Below are positions 1-7,309 of a stretch of 13,098 bases of DNA, piece after piece (the stretch's first letter is position 1; each line of letters begins with the position of its first letter). Origin of the DNA: Prevotella sp. GTDB lineage: Bacteria; Bacteroidota; Bacteroidia; Bacteroidales; Bacteroidaceae. The position numbers and the translations under genes are program-made. Below the pieces are notes generated by a model that saw nothing but the letters and a program-made list of their open reading frames with translations, did not search any database and was not told the origin of the DNA. The DNA is taken from positions 1 through 13,098 of the forward strand of contig JAFRZC010000053.1 of assembly GCA_017442765.1 (NCBI GenBank), in the 5' to 3' direction.

Positions 1-431
1 CCGGTCTCTTCCTTCACCTGGTAGCCAACCACCTTGTAGTTGATACCGCTGAAGTTGACGGGGCTGCCGTGCGAGAGGTGGCCGCCGTGGTTGAGGTCCA
101 TGCCCATGAAGGTGTCGCCGCTGTTGAGGCAAGCCAGGAACACAGCCATATTGGCCTGTGCACCGCTGTGGGGCTGCACGTTGGCCCAGCAGGCTCCGTA
201 GAGCTTCTTGGCACGCTCGATGGCGATGGTCTCGCTCTGGTCGACAATCTGGCAGCCGCCGTAGTAGCGCTTGCCAGGATAACCCTCGGCATACTTGTTA
301 GTCATGACGGAGCCCATAGCTTCCATCACCTGGTCGCTGACAAAGTTCTCGGAGGCAATCAGCTCGATGCCCTTGGTTTGACGCTCACGCTCTTTCTGGA
401 TGAGGTCAAAAATCTGTGTATCTCTTTGCAT
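1..431 (-). CDS. glyA: Serine hydroxymethyltransferase, N-terminal 143 residues (cut by window edge)
   Basis: PLP enzyme of the cytoplasm that interconverts serine plus tetrahydrofolate with glycine plus 5,10-methylene-tetrahydrofolate, the main source of one-carbon units. Reading the minus strand from the ATG at 431-429 gives [18 protein letters not shown], followed by family hallmarks: ELIASENF (about residues 23-30), [15 protein letters not shown] (about 45-59), [15 protein letters not shown] (about 84-98) and [12 protein letters not shown] (about 110-121). The family is about 420-430 residues long, so roughly a third is present; the PLP-binding lysine lies beyond the left edge. No frame break is seen. 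The gene runs away from the small plus-strand gene at 610 and has its own promoter in the shared 178-bp gap. Identity is secure from the motifs. Confidence 0.97.
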   Translation of the reverse strand, partial: MQRDTQIFDLIQKERERQTKGIELIASENFVSDQVMEAMGSVMTNKYAEGYPGKRYYGGCQIVDQSETIAIERAKKLYGACWANVQPHSGAQANMAVFLACLNSGDTFMGMDLNHGGHLSHGSPVNFSGINYKVVGYQVKEET

Positions 432-472
432 ATCAAATGAATTATAATATTTTATACAAATGAATTTAATTG

Positions 473-505
473 CAAATATACAAAATAATCCCTAAAAAAA
501 ACAAA
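473..505 (-). promoter_or_regulatory. Bacteroidetes-type promoter for glyA
   Basis: On the minus strand TATATTTG (480 to 473) fits the -7 consensus TAnnTTTG. TTTG (505 to 502) lies 21 bp upstream, fitting the -33 element. Transcription would begin near 467, leaving a leader of about 36 nt, too short for a riboswitch. Confidence 0.6.
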
Positions 506-523
506 AACAGCAAAAAAAACATG

Positions 524-531
524 TATTTTTG
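524..531 (+). promoter_or_regulatory. Probable -7 promoter box for the 610-2419 gene pair
   Basis: TATTTTTG followed by CA matches the Bacteroidetes -7 consensus TAnnTTTG. No clear TTTG -33 element lies 19-21 bp upstream, where the sequence is A-rich, so the call rests on one element. Expected transcription start is near 538. The 5' leader would include two AACCGAC copies (554-560, 573-579) and a seven-codon mini-ORF (585-608). Confidence 0.4.
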
Positions 532-609
532 CAAAGTTCACTGAAAGCAGAAAAACCGACAGGCCACGACATAACCGACGGACAATGAACAACATAAAAA
601 ACTCATAAC

Positions 610-903
610 ATGACACAAATGCAACCCACTACAAAAAAAATCAAAAAAACAAACGGAGGAAAAAAGACTGCCATGACACAGGAAGAACTATGGACCAAAC
701 ACTGGCAAGAGGTGATGGACTTCATGGAGGCCAACCACCGGAGGCCCTCCAAGCACCACCAGGAGGAATGCCTCATGCACAACTGGTGGAAGCACCAGAA
801 GAAGCTCCTCAATGCCGGCACCCTCGCCGCGAACCGCATAGACCGCTTCAAAGAGCTGCTCGCCGTCGGCGACGAGAACCGCCACTTCAACCAATACCGG
901 TAG
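610..903 (+). CDS. Small stand-alone helicase-associated (HA) domain protein
   Basis: A 97-residue protein, or 76 residues if translation begins at the internal ATG at 673. The first 22 residues are Lys/Thr-rich and low complexity. The rest resembles one helicase-associated repeat (PF03457-like): W28 and W32, a short helix, RRPSKHHQEE, the pair NWW (58-60), a basic helix KHQKKLLNAG, and a final helix with RIDRFKELL. In the family these repeats usually occur in tandem on large helicases and are thought to bind nucleic acid; here only one is present and no helicase is attached. GGAGGA at 655-660 precedes the 673 ATG by 12 nt, so either start is possible. The flippase gene begins 25 bp after the stop, so they probably share a transcript. 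The domain call is from pattern memory, and the cellular role is unknown. Confidence 0.7.
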   Translation: MTQMQPTTKKIKKTNGGKKTAMTQEELWTKHWQEVMDFMEANHRRPSKHHQEECLMHNWWKHQKKLLNAGTLAANRIDRFKELLAVGDENRHFNQYR

Positions 904-928
904 CCTTCGTATCCGAAAAGGAGCAATC

Positions 929-2419
929 ATGGCGTCACCCAATTCACTGAAGAAGCTCTTCTCCGACTCGATAATCTACGGTCTCAGCTCCATAGTGGGG
1001 CGTTTCCTCAACTACCTGCTCGTACCTCTCTACACCTATACGCTTGTGAGTTCGGGCAGCTATGGCATTGTCACCAACTTCTATGCCTACACAGCCCTGC
1101 TCCTCGTACTGCTGACCTTCGGCATGGAGACCACGTTCTTCTACTTCGCCAACAAGCACAAGGAGCAGAGCGACAAGGTCTTCTCCACGGCCTTGTATAT
1201 GGTGGGGAGTGTAGCCCTGACCTTCGTCATCGTCGTCAATGCGCTGCTGACGCCCATTGCCTCGGCCATAGGCTACGCCGACCATCCCGAGTACATAACC
1301 ATCATGTCCGTCATCGTGGCCTTCGACGCTTTCCAGGCCATCCTCTTTGCCTTCCTGCGTTTCCAGGGACGCGCCTGGAAGTTCGCGATACTCAAGCTGC
1401 TGTTCATCGTCATGAACATAGGGCTCAACCTGGGAGTGTTCCTCCTGGCTCCGCGTATAGCCGTGACGCACCCTGCGATGATGGGATGGTACAACGCCGA
1501 CGCGCAGGTATACTACATCTTCCTCATCAACCTTCTCTGCACCGTACCCATCACGTTGGGGTTCATCCCCGAAATCAAGCGGATGCGCCACGGCATCGAC
1601 ATGAGACTTGCCGGCCAGATGCTGCGTTACAGCTGGCCGCTGCTCCTCCTCGGGCTTGCAGGCATCCTCAACCAGGTGGCCGACAAGATATGCTACCGTT
1701 TCATCATGCCGGGTCCCGAGGGCGACGCGCAGCTTGGCATCTATGGTGCCTGCGCCAAGATTGCGATGATAATGGCCATGATAACCCAGGCGTTCCGCTA
1801 CGCCTACGAGCCTTTCGTCTTCGGGGGCGGTAGCGGCAAGGGGAGCAAAGAGAGCCAGGCCGTGGTGATGAAGTATTTCGTCATCTTCACGCTGCTGGCG
1901 TTCCTCGCCGTGATGGCATATATGAGCCTGCTGCGGCATATCATATCCCAACGCTACTGGGAAGGTCTCCGTGTCGTGCCCATCGTGATGCTCGCCGAGA
2001 TATTCATGGGCATCTACTTCAACCTTTCATTCTGGTACAAACTGATAGCCAAGACCTGGTGGGGAGCCGTGATGTCGGCCATAGGGTGTGCCACCCTGCT
2101 GGCGGTCAACTTCATCTTCGTGCCACGCTATGGTTACGTGGCCTGTGCCTGGGGCGGAGTGTGCGGCTACGGAGTCTGCATGCTTATGAGCTATTTCCTC
2201 GGCCAGCACTACAACCCCGTGCGTTACCCCGTGAAAGCCATAGCCGGATACTTCGCGCTGTCGGCAGCCCTCTTTGCCGCCATGCGGGCAACGACAGGTC
2301 TCGCTCCATGGGCGTCGCTAACCCTCAACACGCTGCTGCTCGGCATCTATGCCGCCGTGGTGGCATGGAACGAACGCGAGCTGCTGAAACGGGTCACAGC
2401 GAAGTTTTCTCGCAGATAG
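929..2419 (+). CDS. Wzx-type polysaccharide/oligosaccharide flippase (MOP superfamily)
   Basis: A 496-residue, very hydrophobic inner-membrane protein with about 12-14 predicted helices, the usual size for the family. The N-terminus shows the typical opening: SSIVGRFLNYLLVPLYT (20-36), SYGIVTNFYAY (44-54) and the FGMETTFFYFANK segment (64-76). Similar proteins flip lipid-linked glycan units (O-antigen, capsule or related) across the inner membrane. A second hydrophobic half starts near residue 230 (SWPLLLLGLAGILNQVADK). A good Shine-Dalgarno, AAAAGGAG at 916-923, sits 5 nt before the ATG, notable because most genes here lack one. No glycosyltransferase genes are adjacent, so the substrate cannot be inferred. 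Its last 26 bp overlap the 3' end of the convergent lipoprotein gene. The family is clear; the exact substrate is not. Confidence 0.9.
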   Translation: MASPNSLKKLFSDSIIYGLSSIVGRFLNYLLVPLYTYTLVSSGSYGIVTNFYAYTALLLVLLTFGMETTFFYFANKHKEQSDKVFSTALYMVGSVALTFVIVVNALLTPIASAIGYADHPEYITIMSVIVAFDAFQAILFAFLRFQGRAWKFAILKLLFIVMNIGLNLGVFLLAPRIAVTHPAMMGWYNADAQVYYIFLINLLCTVPITLGFIPEIKRMRHGIDMRLAGQMLRYSWPLLLLGLAGILNQVADKICYRFIMPGPEGDAQLGIYGACAKIAMIMAMITQAFRYAYEPFVFGGGSGKGSKESQAVVMKYFVIFTLLAFLAVMAYMSLLRHIISQRYWEGLRVVPIVMLAEIFMGIYFNLSFWYKLIAKTWWGAVMSAIGCATLLAVNFIFVPRYGYVACAWGGVCGYGVCMLMSYFLGQHYNPVRYPVKAIAGYFALSAALFAAMRATTGLAPWASLTLNTLLLGIYAAVVAWNERELLKRVTAKFSRR

Positions 2420-2594
2420 AGTACACCTGGCCGAAGTCGAACTGCTCCATGCCCTCGCAGGTGAAATCCTTGGCTTCCAGTTCCTCATCGGTGAACTCCT
2501 CGACATCGCCGTCGTAACGATAACAACGGCAACGCTTGGAGCATGAGCCAAGCAACACGACAGCTACGGCAAGCAATACGAGACTTTTTCTCAT
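2394..2594 (-). CDS. Small Cys-rich lipoprotein A (66 residues)
   Basis: Signal peptide MRKSLVLLAVAVVLLGSC ends in lipobox LGSC, with lipidated Cys at 18. The 48-residue mature part is acidic after a basic stretch: SKRCRC (C22, C24), then FTCEG (C46) and SICEK (C61). The same order (lipobox Cys, basic residues, C-x-C, C-E, C) recurs in the lipoproteins at 3814-4107 and 4126-4416. The residues after the lipid Cys are basic, unlike the acidic surface-export signals known in Bacteroidetes, so a periplasm-facing location is inferred. Its ATG (2594-2592) overlaps the TGA of the MauE-thioredoxin gene (2593-2591), indicating translational coupling. I do not recognise a named family. The matched cysteine pattern and the overlap argue that this short gene is real. 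Confidence 0.8.
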   Translation of the reverse strand: MRKSLVLLAVAVVLLGSCSKRCRCYRYDGDVEEFTDEELEAKDFTCEGMEQFDFGQVYSICEKTSL

Positions 2595-3730
2595 TTTGTC
2601 AGAAACTCGCTTATGGTTTTCTCATCGATGGAGCGATAGGCATACGAGGCCACAATCTCACCATCGTCGACAAGCACGATGCCGGGGAAGGAAGCACGTG
2701 TGATGCGAATGAAGATGTCGCGGTCGATGCGCGCCTCGCCGAAGACACACGAGTTGGCGCGACGGTAGAAGTCGTCGTACTTCTCCTGCTCGAAACCGTT
2801 GGGGAAAACGTACATGATCATCGAGGAGTCGACGTCGTAACGCTTCGCAATCGTCGTTATCTTCTCCGCAGCCAGGCGGCAGAAACCGCATGTAGGGCTG
2901 AAGAATGCGACGAGATGCTTACCGCTCTCCAGGCCAAGGGTCGCGAGCTCGTCCAACGCCACGGTGTCACTGTCGCCGTCAGGCATCTCTATCAGCGGGA
3001 TACTGTCGCCCACCTGTTCCTCACCCTTTATCTGGCTCAGGAACAGTTCCTTGTCGAAGCGGGCGTTGCCCTCATGGTGGAACCAGTTGTCGGGCGGCGA
3101 GAGGATGAATGTTGCCACAAACGGGGCAAGCACCAAGGGTGTGGTAACCCACCAGCGCGAATAGAACGGGAACGATGCGAGAAGCCCCATGGCAAGAGCC
3201 ACAGCCATCAGCACGAGCGAGCGGAAATCAAGAGCATGCAGTATCCTGATGGAGAAAAAGGCGAAGGCAACAGTCACCACAAGGTAGATGACGACCACCA
3301 GCCACCACCGCGGATGCCACTCGTGTGCCCCATACTTGTACACAAAGAGCAGCAGCAGTATCATCACGGCGTTCTTGAGCATCGACTGTACGGGGTTGAA
3401 TGGCAGCAGGTCGCCAAAGCAGTGGCAACTGTCTGTGCGTCCAATCATCTGCGCATACACCAGGAAGACGATGAAGAAGAGCAGGAAAAGCAGCGACGTG
3501 ATGGTAGTGAAACGGTGGTTGCGGTGGGATATGAGCGACACGCCGAGCAGCAGTTCAGCGCCTATAAGCAGACGCGTGAGGTAGAAGCATGGCACCATCG
3601 GGAAAAGGCCGAAACTGTATACATACATCTCGAACGAGTCGACGGTGACCAGCTTGGAAAGAGCCGAGATGATGAAGACAGCGCCAGAAAGCAGCTTCAC
3701 TGCGGAAGCCCATTTGTTGATTGCAGTCAT
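2591..3730 (-). CDS. MauE/DoxX-like membrane protein fused to a thioredoxin-like domain
   Basis: A 379-residue protein in two parts. Residues about 10-211 hold some seven membrane helices. The first 135 resemble MauE/DoxX (KLLSGAVFIISALSKL, then YVYSFGLFP), with the MauE-type CHCFGD motif (C102, C104) after helix 3. Residues about 225-379 form a thioredoxin/TlpA-like domain: VAFFSPTCGFC gives the CxxC pair C281/C284, and SFPG (P349) is the probable cis-proline loop. MauE was described in methylamine dehydrogenase maturation and is related to disulfide-handling membrane proteins. By inference this protein carries electrons or disulfides between a membrane C-x-C and an extracytoplasmic CxxC. 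It lies among three Cys-patterned lipoproteins, the likeliest partners or substrates. No methylamine dehydrogenase genes are present. Domain calls are strong; the physiological role is open. Confidence 0.88.
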   Translation of the reverse strand: MTAINKWASAVKLLSGAVFIISALSKLVTVDSFEMYVYSFGLFPMVPCFYLTRLLIGAELLLGVSLISHRNHRFTTITSLLFLLFFIVFLVYAQMIGRTDSCHCFGDLLPFNPVQSMLKNAVMILLLLFVYKYGAHEWHPRWWLVVVIYLVVTVAFAFFSIRILHALDFRSLVLMAVALAMGLLASFPFYSRWWVTTPLVLAPFVATFILSPPDNWFHHEGNARFDKELFLSQIKGEEQVGDSIPLIEMPDGDSDTVALDELATLGLESGKHLVAFFSPTCGFCRLAAEKITTIAKRYDVDSSMIMYVFPNGFEQEKYDDFYRRANSCVFGEARIDRDIFIRITRASFPGIVLVDDGEIVASYAYRSIDEKTISEFLTK

Positions 3731-3813
3731 CTTTTAGTAATTTACTATATAACAATCCCCAAGCATAGATATGCCTCGGAACAGATAATCTTTATTTTGT
3801 ATATTATCCGACA

Positions 3814-4107
3814 CTACGGCAGGGCATACATAGTGTCGTAGTTCAGCTCCACGCAGGTAACCTTGCGGTCGGTATAAATCACGTTGCCCTCATCCCTGGT
3901 GCGGAAGTTCATCTGTTTGATGCTCTCGCAGTCCAGGCCACGGTCGACATTGACGATGGCACTGTCGGCACGGGTGACGGTGTCGGAGTTGATGACGATG
4001 GTGTAGTTGTCGCTCACGCAATGGCAATAACGGCTCTTCTTGCATGCGGCCACAAGCACAACAGCGGCAACTGCCAGTATGACTATGGTTAATCTTCTTG
4101 ATTTCAT
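3814..4107 (-). CDS. Small Cys-rich lipoprotein B (97 residues)
   Basis: The signal peptide has a basic n-region (MKSRR), a hydrophobic core, and an ending VLVAAC that serves as lipobox, with lipidated Cys at 22. The mature part begins KKSRYCHC (C28, C30), then a polar segment, DCESIKQM (C60) and VTCVEL (C85). Order and residue context match lipoproteins A and C, and CHC is the same tripeptide found in the membrane domain of the adjacent MauE-thioredoxin protein. The start lies 18 bp after the stop of lipoprotein C and the stop lies 83 bp before the fusion gene; no TAnnTTTG box is seen in either gap, so read-through transcription is likely. There is no recognised family; function is inferred only from context. 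Confidence 0.82.
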   Translation of the reverse strand: MKSRRLTIVILAVAAVVLVAACKKSRYCHCVSDNYTIVINSDTVTRADSAIVNVDRGLDCESIKQMNFRTRDEGNVIYTDRKVTCVELNYDTMYALP

Positions 4108-4125
4108 CTTTCGATCTGTTGAGAA

Positions 4126-4416
4126 TTAATTACCTTCCGAACTGAAATAGTCGGTACAAAGCACCGAGTCGGTCATGTCGTGCGAGATGACGCGGTGCAG
4201 GTCGTAGAGCACATAGCGTATGTCCTCGCACTTGCCCTTGTCGATGGTGAAAGTACGCTCGTAGGTCTCGCCTCTCACCGAGCAGCGGCAGTTGCGCTCT
4301 TTGGAGCATGATGTGGTCATCGCGGCCAGAAGGACAACGCCGCCGACGATTGCCATCGCCTTCCATATTCCTTCAGGGAAAAACTGTTTCATTATTTCTT
4401 TGATATTTGATTGCAT
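4126..4416 (-). CDS. Small Cys-rich lipoprotein C (96 residues)
   Basis: The hydrophobic core ends in MTTSC, with lipidated Cys at 37. The mature part begins SKERNCRC (C43, C45), then GKCEDIRY (C63) and SVLCTDY (C87). This matches the C-x-C, C-E, C layout of lipoproteins A and B. The n-region is long if translation starts at 4416; the second ATG (residue 9, at 4392) gives a more normal 28-residue signal peptide starting MKQFFPEG, so that start is equally or more likely. The gene follows ftsK by 61 bp (4417-4477), with no promoter box visible there, and may be co-transcribed with it. The basic residues after the lipid Cys again argue against a surface-export signal. Not a family I recognise. 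Confidence 0.82.
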   Translation of the reverse strand: MQSNIKEIMKQFFPEGIWKAMAIVGGVVLLAAMTTSCSKERNCRCSVRGETYERTFTIDKGKCEDIRYVLYDLHRVISHDMTDSVLCTDYFSSEGN

Positions 4417-4477
4417 GAACTGATAACGCAGTTATTGGATTGGTAGTATTAGCTTTCAGAAAAAAACATTGTTTTGT

Positions 4478-7144
4478 TTACAGTGTTCGCAGCAGCTCCT
4501 CGAGGGTCACCTCGTCTTTTATCAGCACGTCGCGAGCCTTCGAGCCATTGTAGGGGCCCACAATGCCGGCGGCCTCGAGCTGGTCGATGATGCGTCCGGC
4601 GCGGTTGTAGCCGAGCTGCAGCTTACGTTGCAGCAGCGAGGTGCTGCCGAACTGCGACGCCACGACGAGACGGGCAGCATCGTTGAAGAACTCGTCCTTC
4701 GCCTTTGCGTCGAACTCCTTGTTGGGAGCGTCGTTCTCGTCGAGGTATTCAGGCAGCACGAAGCCCTCGCCGTCGGCATAGCCGCGCTGCTCGCCGATGA
4801 ACTGCACGAGCTTCTCGATCTCGGGGGTGTCGAGGAGTGCGCACTGCAGACGTACCAGGTCCTTGCCGGCAAGCGAGATGAGCATATCGCCGCGCCCGAT
4901 GAGCTGCTGGGCGCCACCGGTGTCGAGGATGGTCTTGCTGTCGATGCCGCTGGTGACACGGAACGCCACGCGGGCGGGGAAGTTGGCCTTGATGGTACCC
5001 GTGATGATGTTGGTGGTGGGTCGCTGCGTAGCGATGATGAGGTGAATGCCCACGGCGCGAGCCAGCTGTGCCAGACGGCAGATGGGCAGCTCCACCTCTT
5101 TGCCGACGGTCATGATGAGGTCGCCGAACTCGTCGATAACGACGACGATATAGGGGAGGTAGCGATGCCCATGGTCGGGGTTGAGCATACGCTTGCAGAA
5201 CTTGTCGTTGTATTCAGTGATTTTGCGCACCTTGGCGGCCTTGAGGAGGTCGTAACGGCTGTCCATCTCGATGCAGAGCGAGTTGAGCGTGCGGACCACC
5301 TTCTTGACGTCGGTGATGACAGGCTCGCGCTTGTCTGGGTCCTTGGTCAGCTCGTCGGGCATGACAGCCAGGTAGTGGCGTTCGATTTTCGAGTAGAGCG
5401 AGAACTCCACCTTCTTGGGGTCGATGAGTACGAGTTTGAGCTCTGAGGGATGCTTCGTGTAGAGCAGCGAGGCAAGCACAGCATTGAGTCCCACCGACTT
5501 GCCGGTGCCCGTGGCACCGGCCATGAGCAGGTGAGGCATCTTGGCCAAGTCGGTGACGAAACACTCGTTGCTGATGGTCTTGCCGAAGGCTACGGGAAGC
5601 TCCATCTTGGCATTGCGGAACTCCTCGCTCTCGAGCATGGTCTTCATGGCCACTATCTGAGGCTTGGCGTTGGGCACCTCGATGCCGATGTTGCTCTCGC
5701 CCGGTATGGGTGCGATGATGCGTATGCCCAGGGCTGCCAGCGAGAGGGCAATGTCGTTCTCGAGGCCTTGGATCTTGCTGATGCGAACGCCGCGTGCCGG
5801 CTTGATTTTGTAGAGCGTCACCGTAGGACCCGGCTGTGCCGAGATCTCGGTAATCTCGATGCCATAGTCGCGCAAGGTCTCAACGATGCGGTCCTTGTTG
5901 GCGATGAGTTCCTCCTTGGTGACCTTGACGTTCTTCTGGTCCCAGTCCTCAAGGATGCTGGTGTCGGGCATGACAAAATCGCGCAGGTCGAGCTTGGGGT
6001 CGTATGGGTCGCCGATGCCATAATGCTCACGGTAGTCGTCGGCTTCGAACTCGTCGGTCTCCTCGACCTCGGTGGCAGCTGTGGTGTTTTTTTCATCGAC
6101 AGGTTGGGTGACAGTGAAGAGAGGTTCGGCATGGTTTCCTTCGTCGGGGATGCCGGGACGTCCGGCGCGGCTGTTGACTTTCTCAAACTGGTCGTCGATG
6201 CTGAACGTTATCTGTTGTGTGGAGACCTCCCCTGCCCTGTCGTCATCACGCTTGACGCCGTCGGATGAGCCGTTGATTCGGCGTTCGACGCGGTCGATAA
6301 CCATATCGTCGAGATGAGAGTCGGACTCGAAGTCGGCCCCGTCGTCATCATCATCGTCGTCATCACCGCCGTCGCTCTCATTGCCGCCCCGTATGCGACG
6401 CAGAATACGGGCAAAGAAACCCGGCTCGTCATCCTCGTCATCCTCGTCATCCTCGTCATCCTCTTCCTCGTCCGCCCCCTTGCCGACGGCAACGGCATCG
6501 GTTCCTTTATTCTTGTTGAAAAACCTGTCTTTGAGGTTGATATGCGGCACAGGGATATGGACGTCATGTACCATGATGAGGAAAAGCACTGCCAGGAAAG
6601 CAAGGAGTATGGGCAAACCGATATGCAGGAAGCCGTGGAGCAGACGCGCTATCTCGGTGCCCACCACGCCGGCCAGCGAGGCTCCCAGGGTGTGCTGCTC
6701 GCTCTTCTCGGGATTGGCAATCCATCCTACAAAGGTGCAGAGCCACAGCACCCAAAAAAGGACGCACCACAGGCACTTCCTGAAACGGCGGTCGTCACCC
6801 CACAAGGAGGGACGTGAGGCTTGCTCCGGTTTCCCCGAACGGTTCTTCACCACCAGCCTCATGCCATAGACGAAAAGCAGGAAGCACAAGCCCAACGAGG
6901 CGATGCCGAACGTGTTGCACACCAGCGTCTCGCCCATCCAACGCCCGAAGCTGCCTATGAGGTTGCTGTCGGGGTTGTCGCCAGGGAAGAAGAGCTTGAA
7001 GATGAAACTCAACGTCGCGACGACAGCAAAGAAAGCCAGCAACACATAGAATGCGCCACGTACAACGCCGAACTGCGGTGATGCCAGGAAGTGTCTCAAC
7101 CCTCCCTCTTTTGTAGGTTTTGTCTTTTTTTTCTTTTTCGTCAT
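4478..7144 (-). CDS. ftsK: FtsK/SpoIIIE-type DNA translocase
   Basis: An 888-residue septal DNA pump that clears and resolves chromosomes during division. Four membrane helices lie at about 30-52, 75-99, 124-143 and 170-193. A hyperacidic linker (224-240 and 257-280) follows, then the motor: Walker A GATGTGKS (543-550), Walker B VVVIDEFGD (D671, E672) and RLAQLARAVGIH with ATQRPTT. The C-terminal gamma winged helix (about 818-888) contains LQRKLQLGYNRAGRIIDQLE and normally reads KOPS-type DNA signals. The open frame continues to an ATG at 7252, but I chose MTKKKKKTKP at 7144: it gives the normal basic start before helix 1, and the upstream part overlaps hairpin-rich leader sequence. Length and domain order are typical. 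Lipoprotein C follows 61 bp downstream. Confidence 0.96.
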   Translation of the reverse strand: MTKKKKKTKPTKEGGLRHFLASPQFGVVRGAFYVLLAFFAVVATLSFIFKLFFPGDNPDSNLIGSFGRWMGETLVCNTFGIASLGLCFLLFVYGMRLVVKNRSGKPEQASRPSLWGDDRRFRKCLWCVLFWVLWLCTFVGWIANPEKSEQHTLGASLAGVVGTEIARLLHGFLHIGLPILLAFLAVLFLIMVHDVHIPVPHINLKDRFFNKNKGTDAVAVGKGADEEEDDEDDEDDEDDEPGFFARILRRIRGGNESDGGDDDDDDDDGADFESDSHLDDMVIDRVERRINGSSDGVKRDDDRAGEVSTQQITFSIDDQFEKVNSRAGRPGIPDEGNHAEPLFTVTQPVDEKNTTAATEVEETDEFEADDYREHYGIGDPYDPKLDLRDFVMPDTSILEDWDQKNVKVTKEELIANKDRIVETLRDYGIEITEISAQPGPTVTLYKIKPARGVRISKIQGLENDIALSLAALGIRIIAPIPGESNIGIEVPNAKPQIVAMKTMLESEEFRNAKMELPVAFGKTISNECFVTDLAKMPHLLMAGATGTGKSVGLNAVLASLLYTKHPSELKLVLIDPKKVEFSLYSKIERHYLAVMPDELTKDPDKREPVITDVKKVVRTLNSLCIEMDSRYDLLKAAKVRKITEYNDKFCKRMLNPDHGHRYLPYIVVVIDEFGDLIMTVGKEVELPICRLAQLARAVGIHLIIATQRPTTNIITGTIKANFPARVAFRVTSGIDSKTILDTGGAQQLIGRGDMLISLAGKDLVRLQCALLDTPEIEKLVQFIGEQRGYADGEGFVLPEYLDENDAPNKEFDAKAKDEFFNDAARLVVASQFGSTSLLQRKLQLGYNRAGRIIDQLEAAGIVGPYNGSKARDVLIKDEVTLEELLRTL
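6425..6460 (+). repeat. 9-bp tandem repeat in the ftsK acidic linker
   Basis: Four perfect copies of CTCGTCATC, followed by one degenerate copy (CTCTTCCTC). Read on the ftsK strand each copy encodes Asp-Asp-Glu, so copy number can change without a frameshift. A second Asp-rich stretch (257-280) uses mixed GAC/GAT codons. Confidence 0.9.
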
Positions 7145-7164
7145 GTCATTATCGACTTCTATCC

Positions 7165-7198
7165 GTTCCCCGAGGGGAACCCATACCGTCACCGACGG
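7165..7198 (-). promoter_or_regulatory. Two GC-rich hairpins in the ftsK 5' leader
   Basis: GTTCCCC (7165-7171) pairs with GGGGAAC (7174-7180), and CCGTC (7186-7190) pairs with GACGG (7194-7198) across a 3-nt loop. A weaker third stem with one bulge lies near 7225-7243. They fall within the roughly 160-nt leader expected from the promoter at 7317-7310 and end about 20 nt before the chosen start. No known riboswitch is recognised. Confidence 0.4.
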
Positions 7199-7309
7199 CA
7201 CCATAATCCGGAATTTGCTGCTTTTCGCCATAGGCAAAAAAAGGCAATTCACGAAATATCATACTGACAACAAAAACGATACAAAAACATGTCCGTTTCT
7301 GTTCCGCTG

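Noticed and set aside
585..608. Seven-codon mini-ORF (MNNIKNS) just before the HA-domain gene
   Set aside because: It ends one base before the next ATG and could be a leader peptide, but it is too short to separate from chance in A-rich DNA.
944..1951. 335-codon open frame on the minus strand
   Set aside because: It is a shadow of the flippase gene, with a composition typical of reverse-read hydrophobic coding DNA.
3762..3773. GCATA/TATGC palindrome in the 83-bp gap before the MauE-thioredoxin gene
   Set aside because: Arms are only 5 bp, with no T-run or promoter box beside them; likely chance in AT-rich sequence.
2543..3841. 432-codon open frame on the plus strand
   Set aside because: It is antisense to the MauE-thioredoxin gene. 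The product is low complexity (His/Glu/Gln rich), and the minus-strand reading has membrane helices, CHC and CxxC motifs.
4422..4437. AACTG/CAGTT inverted repeat between ftsK and lipoprotein C
   Set aside because: A 5-bp stem with a 6-nt loop and no T-run is too weak to call a terminator or operator.
4469..5446. 325-codon open frame on the plus strand
   Set aside because: It lies wholly opposite the ftsK motor region, whose Walker motifs and gamma domain are intact; the translation has no recognisable motif and reflects GC-rich codon bias on the other strand.
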